Origin: Agromyces sp. SYSU T00194
Lineage (GTDB): Bacteria > Actinomycetota > Actinomycetes > Actinomycetales > Microbacteriaceae
Reading direction: 5' to 3'
Assembly: GCF_040496035.1 (NCBI RefSeq)
Contig: NZ_JBEPJZ010000001.1
Location: 744,001-808,000 of the forward strand
Length of the DNA stretch: 64,000 bases
Both the position numbers and the translations under genes were made by a program. The notes beneath the pieces were generated by a model. That model did no database searches, was not told the origin of the DNA, and worked only from the letters and a program-made list of their open reading frames with translations. Positions 16,665 through 27,864 of the stretch are shown piece after piece. Position 1 is the first letter of the stretch; every line of letters starts with the position of its first letter.

Positions 16665-18278
16665 GTGGCACTCGATGAAGGCGACGCATCCCGCCGGCTG
16701 AGGGCTGGCCGGAAGGCGCTGCCCGTCACGGCCGGCCTGGCGGTCGCCGCACTCGTGCTCGTCGGCGCTCCGATCGCGGCGGCCGAGGACGCCACGGGCA
16801 CCGAGACCACCCAGACGGAGTCCACCCAGGCGGAGTCGACTCCGACGCCCACGCCGACCCCCACCGAGACCGCCACGGCCGAGACCACGGCGCCCGAGCC
16901 GACGAGCACGCCGACGCCGACCACCGAACCCTCGCCGACCGCGACGGCGGAGCCGGAACCGACCGGCACCCCCACCCCGACCACGGAGCCGGAACCGACG
17001 ACGACGCCGGAGCCCACGTCCACCCCGGAGCCCACGTCCACCCCGGAGCCGACGGGCACGCCGACGCCCACCTCGACGCCGACCGGCACGTCCACGCCGA
17101 CGCCCACCCCGACCAAGACGGCGACCCCGAGCCCCACCTCGTCGCCGTCGCCGAGTCCGACCGCCACGCCCTACTCGTACACGTACGCGACCTACGGGTC
17201 GTACTTCACGACCCCGCTGCTGTTCGGCGGCGCGGTGACGGCCGCCACGTCGGGACCGTCGCCCGCACTGCTCGCCGCGCAGGAGCGCCTCGTCGACGCA
17301 CGCCAGGCCCTCGCCGACGCACGTGACGCGCTGGCCGCCGGCCTCGTCGAGCAGGACCGCGCCGAGGCCGTCGCGCTGCAGCTGCAGAACGAGGCGGACG
17401 CCGCGGCGCAGGTCGCCGACGAGGTCGCGGGCATGTACCTGCGCGCGGTGCGCGGCAGCCTCGACACCCAGGCCGGCACGCTCGACGTGCTGTTCGACAC
17501 CGAGTCCGACCTGCTCGGCGGGCTCGCGTCGCTCGACCGCGTCTCCGACCTCTCCGCCGACATCGAGGGGCTGTCGGAGCTCGCCGCCTCGACGCGTGCC
17601 GCGGCAGACCGGGCGCAGGAGCGGGCGGATGCCGCGCGCGACGCCGTCAGCGCCGTCGGTGTCATCCAGCTGCGCCAGGCCGTCGCAGACGCGCAGGACG
17701 CGGTGGCGGCCGCTGAGGACGCGGTCGACGCCGCCCGCGAGGCCATGGACGAGGCCGAGAACGAGGTGGTGCTGGCCGGCGCGACGACCGCGTACGCGTT
17801 CGAGAACCTCCCCACCGACTCCGGGCAGCTGAGCGACCAGGGTTGGTCGGCCCCGGCCGGCGGCTACATCACCGACGGCTTCGGTCACCGGCCGAACAAG
17901 CCGCTGCCGAGCGTGCAGGACTTCCACCGCGGCACCGACCTCGCCAACGCGTGCGGCAGCCCGGTGTTCGCCGCGACGGACGGCATCGTGGTGCAGGTCG
18001 GCCCGAACGGCACGTATGGCAACTGGGTCCTGATTCAGCACGGCGACGGCGTCTCGACGGGGTACGCGCACCTCGCGACCGGCTCGACCCTGGTGCAGCC
18101 CGGCGACGAGGTCGACGCGGGCCAGACGATCGCCGCGGTCGGCAGCACGGGCGCCTCCACCGGATGCCACCTGCACTACGAGGTGCGCCTCGAGAACACG
18201 GCGATCGACGCGGTGCCGTTCATGGAGGCGCGCGGCGTGCTGCTCGGCTCGGCCTTCCTCGGGAACCTCGGGGGCTGA
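16665..18278 (+). CDS. Secreted M23 (LytM) peptidoglycan endopeptidase with Thr/Pro linker and coiled coil
   Basis: This exported cell-wall enzyme has 537 residues. GTG 16665 gives a clean signal peptide (basic start, hydrophobic core, cleavage after AAAE) and has AGGTGGA upstream. Residues about 45-170 are a Thr-Pro-Glu-rich wall-spanning linker with repeated [13 protein letters not shown] units. About 200-385 is a long Ala-rich coiled coil as in EnvC/NlpD-type factors. The C-terminal domain carries the LytM zinc ligands (FHRGTD, then HLHYEVR) and GYAHL, so it looks catalytically intact and may also act at the division or growth site. It has no evident link to the hut genes on either side. 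Confidence 0.92.
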   Translation: MALDEGDASRRLRAGRKALPVTAGLAVAALVLVGAPIAAAEDATGTETTQTESTQAESTPTPTPTPTETATAETTAPEPTSTPTPTTEPSPTATAEPEPTGTPTPTTEPEPTTTPEPTSTPEPTSTPEPTGTPTPTSTPTGTSTPTPTPTKTATPSPTSSPSPSPTATPYSYTYATYGSYFTTPLLFGGAVTAATSGPSPALLAAQERLVDARQALADARDALAAGLVEQDRAEAVALQLQNEADAAAQVADEVAGMYLRAVRGSLDTQAGTLDVLFDTESDLLGGLASLDRVSDLSADIEGLSELAASTRAAADRAQERADAARDAVSAVGVIQLRQAVADAQDAVAAAEDAVDAAREAMDEAENEVVLAGATTAYAFENLPTDSGQLSDQGWSAPAGGYITDGFGHRPNKPLPSVQDFHRGTDLANACGSPVFAATDGIVVQVGPNGTYGNWVLIQHGDGVSTGYAHLATGSTLVQPGDEVDAGQTIAAVGSTGASTGCHLHYEVRLENTAIDAVPFMEARGVLLGSAFLGNLGG

Positions 18279-18356
18279 GGCCGTGCGTCCGGGATCCCGG
18301 ACGACTGACGGGGCATCCGCCTTGTCGGGCCGGGGTGCCCGGTGTGGGATCGGATC

Positions 18357-20147
<1,791 letters not shown>

Positions 20148-20175
20148 TCCCCGTGGCCGTGCCCGCCCTCTTCCC

Positions 20176-20304
20176 AGACCCGTCAATTCCCTGCGCTCTC
20201 AGCCCCCATTCCGCACCATTTCGACGGGTCTCGCGCAGCGTGCCACCTAGACCCGTCGATTTCCTGCGCTCTGGGCCCGCATTCCGCACTTTCTTGACGG
20301 GTCT
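20176..20304. repeat. Pair of 56-bp palindromic repeats between hutU and hutI
   Basis: Two 56-bp copies (20176-20231 and 20249-20304) lie 17 nt apart. Each begins AGACCCGTC and ends GACGGGTCT, with a conserved non-palindromic core (CTGCGCTCT ... ATTCCGCA). Within a copy the arms pair over 9 bp. Between copies they pair even better: 20221-20231 with 20249-20259 and 20176-20186 with 20294-20304 are perfect 11-bp complements, so the whole forms a nested palindrome. It looks like a dispersed extragenic repeat; a role in hutI expression is possible. Confidence 0.88.
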
Positions 20305-20334
20305 CGGCACCGCGAGGGCGGGGAGGGGGCGGCG

Positions 20335-21582
20335 ATGAGCCGCGATCGCATGCTGCTGGTCGGCATCGGGGAGCTGGTCACCAACGACCCGGCGCCGGGC
20401 CGCGAGGGCGGGCCACTCGGCATCGTGCGCGATGCCGCGGTGCTCGTCGACGGCGACCGCATCGCCTGGGTCGGCGCCGACACGCACGCGCGCGAGCGCA
20501 TCTCCCGGCATCCCGGGCGCGACGATCACGAGGAGGGCGAGGAGCACCGCGAGCTCTGGGACGACCCCGTCGAGGTGGTCGACCTGGCGGGCGGATGCCT
20601 CCTGCCGGGGTTCGTCGACGCGCACACGCACCTCGTGTTCGGCGGCGACCGGGCCGACGAGTTCGCGGCCCGCATGGCCGGGCGTGCGTACGAGGCGGGG
20701 GGCATCCGCTCGACCGTCGCGGCGACGCGCGCCGCGAGCGACGACGCGCTGCGCGCACGGCTCGCCGGGTTCGTCGCCGAGCTGCGCGCCCAGGGCACCA
20801 CGACGTTCGAGGTGAAGACGGGCTACGGGCTGACCGTCGCCGACGAGGAACGGCTCGCCCGTCTCGCCGCGGAGGTCACGCCGGAGGTCACGTTCCTGGG
20901 CGCGCACGTGGTGCCCGCCGAGTACGCCGACCGCCCCGACGACTACGTCGACCTCGTCGTCGGCGAGATGCTCGACGCCTGCGCACCCCACGCGCGCTGG
21001 ATCGACGCGTTCTGCGAGCGCGGGGCGTTCACGCCCGAGCAGTCGCGGCGCGTGCTGGAGGCGGGCGCGGCCCGCGGGCTCGGCGTGCGCGTGCACGGCA
21101 ACCAGCTCGGCCCGGGCGAGGGCGTGCGGCTCGCGACCGAGCTCGGCGCGGCATCCGTCGACCACTGCACCTACCTGTCCGATGCGGACGTGGCCGCCCT
21201 CGCGGCATCCGACACCGTGGCCACCCTGCTGCCCGGCGTCGAGTTCTCGACCCGGCAGCCGTACCCCGACGCGCGGCGCCTCATCGACACGGGCGCGCGC
21301 GTGGCCCTCGCGAGCGACTGCAACCCGGGGTCGAGCTTCACCAGCTCGATGCCGTTCTGCATCGCGGTCGCAGTGCGCGAGATGGGCATGACCCCGGGCG
21401 AGGCCGTGCACGCGTCGACCGCGGGCGGTGCCGCCGCGCTGCGCCGCGACGATGTCGGTGTCATCCGTGCGGGGGCCCGGGCCGACCTCGTCGAGCTCGC
21501 CGCGCCGAGCCACGTGCACCTGGCGTACCGCCCGGGCGTGCCCCTCGTGCGGCGCGTCTGGAAGGACGGCTCACTGGCCTAG
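20335..21582 (+). CDS. hutI: Imidazolonepropionase
   Basis: Third step of histidine breakdown: opens imidazolone propionate to N-formimino-glutamate. This 415-residue amidohydrolase-fold enzyme has the metal-binding [12 protein letters not shown], then FEVKTGYGL, the His of [16 protein letters not shown], and [10 protein letters not shown] with the metal-ligand Asp. A short acidic insert ([15 protein letters not shown], about residues 62-76) is unusual. GGGGAGGGGG precedes ATG 20335. Its stop is 4 bp from the end of the convergent sixA-like gene. Confidence 0.96.
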   Translation: MSRDRMLLVGIGELVTNDPAPGREGGPLGIVRDAAVLVDGDRIAWVGADTHARERISRHPGRDDHEEGEEHRELWDDPVEVVDLAGGCLLPGFVDAHTHLVFGGDRADEFAARMAGRAYEAGGIRSTVAATRAASDDALRARLAGFVAELRAQGTTTFEVKTGYGLTVADEERLARLAAEVTPEVTFLGAHVVPAEYADRPDDYVDLVVGEMLDACAPHARWIDAFCERGAFTPEQSRRVLEAGAARGLGVRVHGNQLGPGEGVRLATELGAASVDHCTYLSDADVAALAASDTVATLLPGVEFSTRQPYPDARRLIDTGARVALASDCNPGSSFTSSMPFCIAVAVREMGMTPGEAVHASTAGGAAALRRDDVGVIRAGARADLVELAAPSHVHLAYRPGVPLVRRVWKDGSLA

Positions 21583-21586
21583 CGGC

Positions 21587-22072
21587 TCAGCCCTTCGGGG
21601 TGTCGAGGCGCACGTCGACCGGCACCGCCGCGACCGTCTCGGCCCAGTGCGCCACGTCGAAGTCGAACTCGGCGACCGCGCAGGTCGGCATGCGGCCGAT
21701 CGAACCCGACAGTGCGTATGCCAGGTCGGACATACCGGGATCGTGGGCCACGATCATGCCCGTACTCACCGACTCGTCGAACTCCTCGGCGACGAGCCTG
21801 AGCACGGCGGCGGATGCCCCGTAGAGCCGCTCCTCCAGCACCAGGCGGTCCGCGCCCACGCCGAGCACCTCGGCCAGCGCGGCCGCGGTCGTGCGCGCCC
21901 GCACCGCGGTGCTCGACCGGATCGCATCGGGCACGACCCCGCGTTCGGCGAGCCTCCGGCCCATCTCGGGGGCATCCCGCCGGCCCCGATCGTTCAGCGG
22001 ACGCTCGTGGTCGTCGAGGCGTGCGTCGCCCCAGTCGGACTTCGCGTGCCGCACCAGGATGAGCGTCTTCAT
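21587..22072 (-). CDS. SixA-like phosphohistidine phosphatase / histidine phosphatase family protein
   Basis: This 161-residue phosphatase of the RHG branch has LVRHAKSDWG at residues 6-15 with the catalytic His in the SixA form RHAKS, the second Arg in SSTAVRART, and the proton-donor HD in VAHDPGMSDL. SixA proteins remove phosphate from histidine residues of signalling proteins, but the target in actinobacteria is unknown. GAGGGGAG lies 8 nt before the ATG. It follows hutG on the same strand with a 100-bp gap, so it may share that transcript. Confidence 0.88.
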   Translation of the reverse strand: MKTLILVRHAKSDWGDARLDDHERPLNDRGRRDAPEMGRRLAERGVVPDAIRSSTAVRARTTAAALAEVLGVGADRLVLEERLYGASAAVLRLVAEEFDESVSTGMIVAHDPGMSDLAYALSGSIGRMPTCAVAEFDFDVAHWAETVAAVPVDVRLDTPKG

Positions 22073-22172
22073 GGCCGACTCCCCTCGCTCGCGGGCCACG
22101 GGCTCGACCGCAGCACCCCGAGGTCGATCCTTCCACGGCGAGCACGACTCCGCGACGCCGCGGCCGCGCTCG

Positions 22173-23195
22173 TCACGCCGACCGCAGGGCGACCCCGGCG
22201 AGCCACTCGAGCACGCACAGCGCGGCGAGGCGCACCGTGCGTCCGTCCGGGGCATCCGTCGTCGCATCGATCTCGACGAGGTCCGCCGAGCGCACCCGGG
22301 CGTCGGAAGCCGCCGCCCGAACGAGCGCCCGCAGCTCCCACGCCTGCAGCCCGCCCGGCACCGACGCCGGGCACGCCGGCGCGACCGCCCGGTCGCACGC
22401 GTCGACGTCGACGTCGAGGTGCACCGGCCCGCCGCCGGCGCCGGCGATCGCGAGCGCCTCGGCCATGACGTCGGCCGGCCGCCGGCCGTGCAACTCGTCG
22501 CGGTGGATGACCGTGATGCCGAGGTCGGCCGCCCGCCGCGCATAGGCCACCGAGTTCGCGAAGTCGGCGATGCCGATCTGCACGATGCGCGTCGGGTCGA
22601 GCCCGGCCTCCACGAGCCGCCGCACGGGCGACCCGTTCGACACGCCGTCGCGCAGGTCGTAGTGCGCGTCGATCGTGACGAGTCCCGCCCGGCCGAGCTG
22701 GTCACCCCACGCCCCGAGCGCCGTCGCGTACGTGACCGAGTTGTCGCCGCCGAGTGCCACCAGCGTCGACGACCGGCGCAGCGCCGCCGCGACCGCGGCG
22801 ACCGTGGCGGCCTCACCCGCCTCGCCGTCGGGTTCCTCGATGTCGCCGAGGTCGACGCAGCGCATCCCGCCCAGGTCGAGCGGGGCGGATGCCTCGGGCC
22901 GGTGCGCGCCCCCGTGCCCGTGCACGTGCACCCCGGACCGCGTCGCGCGATGCTCGGCCTCGGCCGCCGACCCCTCGTGCCGCCGGTCGGGCACGAGCGC
23001 CGGGCTGTACCGCCGCAGCGCCTCGCGCACGGCCGCGGGCGTCGTGTCGGCGCGCGTGGGCGACAGCGAGGTGCGGAAGGCGGGGACGCCGAGGAGCGCG
23101 AGGTCGAACCGATCCCCGGGCCCCGTGGCATCCGGCCCCGGCCAGCCGCCCGCGCGAGGCCAGAGCGCGTCCTGCGAGAGTGCGGCAGCGGTCAT
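22173..23195 (-). CDS. hutG: Formimidoylglutamase (arginase family)
   Basis: Fourth step of histidine breakdown: formimino-glutamate to glutamate and formamide. The 340-residue arginase-fold enzyme has DAHYDLRDGVSNGSPVRRL (from residue 176), whose SNGSPVR part is typical of formimidoylglutamases, and the third metal motif DVDVDACD. The first metal motif reads GGDNS, with Asn152 where arginase has His; the same His-to-Asn change is known in some formimidoylglutamases. The ATG overlaps the stop of the upstream epimerase gene (ATGA) with GGGAGGAT before it, so the two are coupled. Its presence on the opposite strand completes a hutH-U-I-G route. Confidence 0.9.
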   Translation of the reverse strand: MTAAALSQDALWPRAGGWPGPDATGPGDRFDLALLGVPAFRTSLSPTRADTTPAAVREALRRYSPALVPDRRHEGSAAEAEHRATRSGVHVHGHGGAHRPEASAPLDLGGMRCVDLGDIEEPDGEAGEAATVAAVAAALRRSSTLVALGGDNSVTYATALGAWGDQLGRAGLVTIDAHYDLRDGVSNGSPVRRLVEAGLDPTRIVQIGIADFANSVAYARRAADLGITVIHRDELHGRRPADVMAEALAIAGAGGGPVHLDVDVDACDRAVAPACPASVPGGLQAWELRALVRAAASDARVRSADLVEIDATTDAPDGRTVRLAALCVLEWLAGVALRSA

Positions 23196-24166
23196 GCGAT
23201 CCTCCCGAGCAGCTCGCGCTCGCGCTCGGCGGGCATGCCCGCCGGGCGAGCGGCGTGCAGGCCCTCCGTGCGCTCCCACGCGAGCACGTCGGCGAGCAGC
23301 TCGCGCGGCGGACGGGTGCGCAGGCCCGCCGCCTCGGCCGCGACGGTCGACCGCGAGAAGAACCCGACGTACTCGTCGCCCGGCAGCCAGAACGGCAGCT
23401 CGAGCGGGCCCACCTCCTGCTCCACCAGCCACTCCGATGAGACCCGCACCACCTCGCCGACGTGCCCGCCGACCTCTCGCGAGTCCTCCACCCAGTGCGC
23501 GAACGGCACGATCGGGCCGTCGGCGTTGAAGGTGCCGACGATGCCCTGCTCGGCCGCGTCGAGCAGCCAGGCGACGAGGTCGCCCACGTCGATCACCTGG
23601 GTCGCGGCAGCGGGCGTGTCGGGCACGAGCAGTGGGCCCTCGGGGTCGCGGGCGGCGCGCCGCACCCAGTACCCGGATCGCCCGGTGTGGTCGCCCCGCC
23701 CGCCGATGATGCCCGGCCGCGACAGGTGCACCCGGTCGCCGACCACCTCGGCGGTCGCCAGCTCGCACGCGACCTTCGCCGCCCCGTACGCCGCGCGGTC
23801 GGCGGTGTCACCCTCGTGCGGCGCGTGCACCTCTGCACGCTCGTCCTCGCCGGCCACGTCCTCGCGTGCGTAGACGCTGCCCGAGGACACGTAGGTCCAG
23901 TGCCGCGCCCGCGGCCCGATCGCACGCACCGCGTCGCGCACGAACCCGGGCTGCCACGACACCTCGAGCACGGCGTCCCAGTCGCGCCCGGCGATCTCGT
24001 CGTACGCGCCCGGCTCGCTGCGGTCGGCGGCGACCAGCGCGGCGCCGGGGACTGCCGCCCCCGCCTCGCCGCGCGCCAGGCAGGTCACCGCGTGCCCGCG
24101 CTCCAGCGCCGTTGCCGCGATCGTCCGCCCGAGCCAGGCGGTGCCGCCCAGGATGAGGATCTCCAT
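23192..24166 (-). CDS. NAD-dependent epimerase/dehydratase family protein (extended SDR-like)
   Basis: This 324-residue protein begins with a Rossmann nucleotide loop MEILILGGTAWLGR, an unusual variant (TAWLG for TGFIG), followed by WTYVSSGSVYA and a YGAAK catalytic pair. The C-terminal half has the FNADGP segment of atypical extended SDRs related to nucleoside-sugar epimerases and reductases. It overlaps hutG by 4 bp and lies upstream, so it is transcribed first. A link to histidine breakdown is not known and may be only operonic convenience. The substrate is unknown. Confidence 0.85.
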   Translation of the reverse strand: MEILILGGTAWLGRTIAATALERGHAVTCLARGEAGAAVPGAALVAADRSEPGAYDEIAGRDWDAVLEVSWQPGFVRDAVRAIGPRARHWTYVSSGSVYAREDVAGEDERAEVHAPHEGDTADRAAYGAAKVACELATAEVVGDRVHLSRPGIIGGRGDHTGRSGYWVRRAARDPEGPLLVPDTPAAATQVIDVGDLVAWLLDAAEQGIVGTFNADGPIVPFAHWVEDSREVGGHVGEVVRVSSEWLVEQEVGPLELPFWLPGDEYVGFFSRSTVAAEAAGLRTRPPRELLADVLAWERTEGLHAARPAGMPAERERELLGRIA

Positions 24167-24272
24167 GCCCCCATCAGAGCAGGTGTGCGGATGCCGCGCC
24201 AGCACGGTCCTCGCCGGGCGAGCCGGGCGTCCGCCCCGAGGCATCCGCTCGCCCCACCCCCGGCGCGACGCC

Positions 24273-27140
24273 TCAGGCCGCGAGCCGCGCCCGATCGCGA
24301 GCCCGCAGCACGAGCTTCTGCAGCTCCGACGCCCAGAGCACGAGGGTCGCCGCGACCACGCACGCGAGCCAGTGCTCGGCCGACAGGTGCGCGGTGCCGA
24401 ACGCGACCTGCAAGAACGGCACCTCGACCACCGCGACCTGCAACGCGACGCTCAGCGCGACGGCCCCAAGCAGCCAGCGGTTGCTGAACGGCCGGAAGAA
24501 CGCGCTGTGCGTCTCGGAGCGCGCGTTGAACGCCGTGAGCAGCCCGGCGAAGACGAGCGTCGTGAACGCGGCCGTCCGCGCGACCTCGATCGTGTCGGTG
24601 CCGCCCGGAATGAGCCCGCCGGGGAGGAACAGGTCCATCACGCCGAGCGCCGCGACGGCCATCACCGCACCGGTGACGAAGATGCCGACCCACATGCGGC
24701 CGTCGATCGCGCGGTCATCGACCCCGCGCGGCTTCCGTGCCATCACGTCGTCGATCTCGGGGTCGACGCCCATCGCGAGCGCGGGTCCGGAGTCGGTGAT
24801 GAGGTTCATCCAGAGGATCTGCGTCGCGAGCAGCGGCGCCACCACCGCCTCGTCGCTCGCCCCCGAGAGCCCGAGCACCCCGGCGAGCACGACCCCGAAG
24901 AACACGGTCATGACCTCGCCCATGTTCGAGAACAGCAGGTAGCGCAGGAACTTCTTGATGTTGTCGAAGATCACCCGCCCCTCGCGCACGGCCGCGACGA
25001 TCGTGGCGAAGTCGTCGTCGCCGAGGATCATCTTCGCCGCCTGCTTGGTCACCTCGGTGCCCGTGACGCCCATGGCGACGCCGATGTCGGCCGACTTCAG
25101 CGCGGGCGCGTCGTTCACGCCGTCGCCGGTCATCGCGATGACCTGGCCGTCGGCCTGCAGTGCGTCGACGATGCGCAGCTTGTGCTCGGGCGCGACGCGC
25201 GCGTACACCGAGTGCTCGTGCACGGTGCGCCGCAGCGCCTCGTCGTCGAGCGCGGCGAGGTCGCGGCCGGCCACCGCCTCGGCGCCCGGCTCCACGATGC
25301 CGAGGTCGGTCGCGATGCGCGCCGCGGTCTCGGGGTGGTCGCCGGTGATCATGAGTACCCGGATGCCCGCGCGATGCGCCTCCGCGATCGCCGGCTTCGC
25401 CTCGGGCCGGGGCGGGTCGATGATGCCCACGACGCCGACGTAGACCAGGTCGTGCTCGACCGAGTCGTCGAGCTCGGTGGCATCCGTCTCGGTGGGCAGG
25501 TCGTCGGGCTGTTCGCGGTACGCGACGCCGAGCGTGCGGTACGCCTGCCGGGTGAGGGCGTGCACGTCGGCGAGCGCCTTCGCGCGACGCTCCTCGGTGA
25601 GCGGCACCGCGTCGTCGCCCACGCGGATCGCGGTGCAGCGCTCGAGCAGCACGTCGGGCGCGCCCTTGCTGAAGAGCACGGCGAGCCCCTCGTCGAGGTG
25701 GCGGTTCGCGGTCGACATCATCATGCGGTCGGCGTCGAACGGCACCGACCCGAACCGCTCGAACCTGCCGGCACGCTCGACCGTGCCCGCGAGCTTGCGC
25801 GCGGCGACGAGGAAGGCCGCGTCGGTCGGGTCGCCCTGGATGCTCCAGCGGCCGTCCTGTTCGCTCAGCCCCGCGTCGTTCGCGAGCGAGCCCGCCGCGA
25901 GCACGACCTGCGCCTCCTCGCGCAGCGCACCCTCGCCGAGCGGCGCCCCGCCCGAGGTGGCTTCGCCCTCCGGCGCGTAGCCGACGCCCGCGAGCTCGAC
26001 CTCGCCCGAGGCGGTGACGATGCGCTGCACGGTCATCTCGTTGGTCGTGAGCGTGCCGGTCTTGTCGGAGCAGATGGCGGATGCCGCGCCCAGCGTCTCG
26101 ACGCTCGAGAGCTGTCGCACGACGGCGTTGCGCTTCGCCATGCGCTGCACACCCAGCGCGAGCACGACCGACATGATGGCCGGCAGCCCCTCGGGCACCG
26201 CCGCCACCGCGAGCGAGACGCCGAGCAGCAGCACCGTGACGAGGTCGGCCGGCTGCGTCACGCCCTCGACGATGATGATGGTCGCCATGACCACGATCGC
26301 GATGGCGATCACGACGATGCCGAGCACGCGCCCGACACGCCCGATCTCGCGCTGCAGCGGGGTCTGCTCCTCTCGGGTCTGCTCGAGCAGGGTGGCGATG
26401 GAGCCCACCTGCGTGGCCATGCCGGTCGCGGTGACCACGGCGCGGCCGGTGCCGCGGTTGACCGCCGTGCCCTTGAAGACCATGTCGGTGCGGTCGCCCG
26501 GCTCGGCGGGCTCGGCGAGCGCACGCGGGTGCTTGTCGACCGGCTGGCTCTCGCCGGTGAGGGATGCCTCCGAGACGCGGAGCCCGCTCGACTCGAGCAG
26601 CCGGGCGTCGGCGCCGACCTGGTCGCCCTCGCCGAGCACCAGCACATCGCCGCGCACCAGCTCGCGGCTGGGCACCGCGGCGCGCTCGCCGTCGCGGAGC
26701 ACGAGCGAGTTCGCCTCGGTCATGCGCGAGAGCGCCGCGACCGCCTCGTCGGCGCGGGCCTCCTGCACGACGCCGATGATCGCGTTGACGATCACGATCG
26801 AGCCGATCACGAGCACGTCGATCGGCAGCCCCTCGGCGCCCTCGAGCGCCCAGGCGAACAGGGCCACCACGAGCGCGCCGAGCAGCAGGTAGATCAGCGG
26901 GTCCTGGAACTGGGCGAGGATGCGGCGCCAGAGCGGTGTCGGCCGCGACTCGCGCAGCTCGTTCGGTCCGTCGGCATCCAGCCGCCGGGCCGCCTCGCGG
27001 GCGGAGAGCCCGACCGCGGGGTCGACGCCGAGCGCCTCGGCGACCTCGTCGGCGTGGGCGATGCTCGGATCGGCGATCGGTCGGTCGGTGCGCTGCTCGG
27101 TCCGGTCGGTGCGCTGCTCGGTCCGGTCGTCGCTCGCCAC
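24273..27140 (-). CDS. P2-type cation-transporting ATPase (Ca2+-ATPase/PacL-like)
   Basis: This 955-residue P-type ATPase pumps cations at the expense of ATP. It has the actuator TGESQPVDK, the membrane motif PEGLPAIMSVVLALGVQRMA, phosphorylation site SDKTGTLTTNEMT (Asp near residue 360) and hinge GDGVNDAPALKSADIG, with about ten membrane segments. The SVETLGAASAICSDKTGTLT stretch closely follows SERCA-type calcium pumps, so Ca2+ or Mn2+ export is most likely. I place the start at GTG 27140; an earlier frame at 27209 would read through a palindrome. The N-terminus contains a duplicated RTEQRTD stretch encoded by a short tandem repeat (about 27080-27130). Confidence 0.92.
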   Translation of the reverse strand: MASDDRTEQRTDRTEQRTDRPIADPSIAHADEVAEALGVDPAVGLSAREAARRLDADGPNELRESRPTPLWRRILAQFQDPLIYLLLGALVVALFAWALEGAEGLPIDVLVIGSIVIVNAIIGVVQEARADEAVAALSRMTEANSLVLRDGERAAVPSRELVRGDVLVLGEGDQVGADARLLESSGLRVSEASLTGESQPVDKHPRALAEPAEPGDRTDMVFKGTAVNRGTGRAVVTATGMATQVGSIATLLEQTREEQTPLQREIGRVGRVLGIVVIAIAIVVMATIIIVEGVTQPADLVTVLLLGVSLAVAAVPEGLPAIMSVVLALGVQRMAKRNAVVRQLSSVETLGAASAICSDKTGTLTTNEMTVQRIVTASGEVELAGVGYAPEGEATSGGAPLGEGALREEAQVVLAAGSLANDAGLSEQDGRWSIQGDPTDAAFLVAARKLAGTVERAGRFERFGSVPFDADRMMMSTANRHLDEGLAVLFSKGAPDVLLERCTAIRVGDDAVPLTEERRAKALADVHALTRQAYRTLGVAYREQPDDLPTETDATELDDSVEHDLVYVGVVGIIDPPRPEAKPAIAEAHRAGIRVLMITGDHPETAARIATDLGIVEPGAEAVAGRDLAALDDEALRRTVHEHSVYARVAPEHKLRIVDALQADGQVIAMTGDGVNDAPALKSADIGVAMGVTGTEVTKQAAKMILGDDDFATIVAAVREGRVIFDNIKKFLRYLLFSNMGEVMTVFFGVVLAGVLGLSGASDEAVVAPLLATQILWMNLITDSGPALAMGVDPEIDDVMARKPRGVDDRAIDGRMWVGIFVTGAVMAVAALGVMDLFLPGGLIPGGTDTIEVARTAAFTTLVFAGLLTAFNARSETHSAFFRPFSNRWLLGAVALSVALQVAVVEVPFLQVAFGTAHLSAEHWLACVVAATLVLWASELQKLVLRARDRARLAA

Positions 27141-27181
27141 GGTTCCATCCTGCGGCGCGCAACGGGGCGAGCACAACGGGT

Positions 27182-27203
27182 GCGGATGCCCCGGGGCATC
27201 CGC
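27182..27203. terminator. Perfect 22-bp palindrome between Nudix and ATPase genes
   Basis: GCGGATGCCCC is followed directly by its reverse complement with no spacer. It lies after the Nudix stop and 42 bp before the ATPase start, both on the minus strand. It may end the Nudix transcript or serve as a protein site. Its halves are the word GGATGCC, abundant all over the window. Confidence 0.45.
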
Positions 27204-27231
27204 CTGCACCGCCCACGTCTCGGGTGCGGGG

Positions 27232-27708
27232 TCAGGCCTCGAATCGCGCGGCGACCTCGTCGGCGGCGGCGGCGCGCACGCGCTGCTTCTGGTCGTCGGG
27301 CATGTCGTCGAGCTCGTCGAGCCGGGCGAGCGGGTACCAGAACACCTCGGATGCCTCGCCGTCGGCCGGGTACGGATCGCCCGAGACGTAGCGGCAGCGG
27401 AACGTCAGGTCGAGGTACGCGGTGCGGTCGCCGTTCGGATACGTGATCTCGGGCGTCGTGTGCACCCAGGCGAGGCGCTCGACCTCGATGTGCACGTTCG
27501 CCTCCTCGAGCGCCTCGCGCACCGCCGTGATGGCGGGCTCCTCGCCCGGCTCGATGATCCCGGAGATGGGTGCGAGCCGGCCGTTGTCGCTGCGGCGGCC
27601 GAGCAGCACCTCGTCGTCGCGGAGGATCACGGCGGTCACGCCCGACAGCCAGAGCGGGGCGGTGCCGATCGAGCGGCGCAGGTCGACGATGAAGTCGGGG
27701 ATGGGCAT
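27232..27708 (-). CDS. Nudix hydrolase
   Basis: This 158-residue protein has a Nudix box, GIIEPGEEPAITAVREALEE, whose REALEE gives the metal-binding glutamates; the usual closing Gly is Asn here (EEANV). Nudix enzymes cleave nucleoside diphosphates linked to another group. The long N-terminal strand with LWLSGVTAVILRDDEVLLGRR and the FWYPL end fit the MutT/ADP-ribose pyrophosphatase-like group, but the substrate is not predictable. It lies upstream of the P2 ATPase and divergent from copB. Confidence 0.9.
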   Translation of the reverse strand: MPIPDFIVDLRRSIGTAPLWLSGVTAVILRDDEVLLGRRSDNGRLAPISGIIEPGEEPAITAVREALEEANVHIEVERLAWVHTTPEITYPNGDRTAYLDLTFRCRYVSGDPYPADGEASEVFWYPLARLDELDDMPDDQKQRVRAAAADEVAARFEA

Positions 27709-27820
27709 GGTCCGAGCCTATGCAGGAGCCCGGCGGCGCGGGAGCATGGCAGTGATGGGAGCCGATCGGATGGCGCGTCGAGACCGTGCGGGAACAACCC
27801 GGAGGGTGTCCGCGTTGACG

Positions 27821-27847
27821 TTGACGAATACCCCCTAGGGGTATAGC
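27821..27847 (+). promoter_or_regulatory. copB promoter with CsoR-like copper operator
   Basis: A near-perfect palindrome ATACCCCCTAGGGGTAT (27828-27844) lies between TTGACG (27821-27826; another copy at 27815-27820) and TATAGC (27842-27847), about 20 nt before the start. C-runs facing G-runs flanked by AT are typical of CsoR copper-sensor operators. No csoR gene lies in the window, so the repressor is encoded elsewhere. Confidence 0.65.
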
Positions 27848-27864
27848 TTGGCGAACAGGGAGCG

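Noticed and set aside
16850..17130. Repetitive ACG/CCG-rich stretch as a DNA repeat element
   Set aside because: It is in frame inside the M23 peptidase gene and encodes its Thr-Pro linker.
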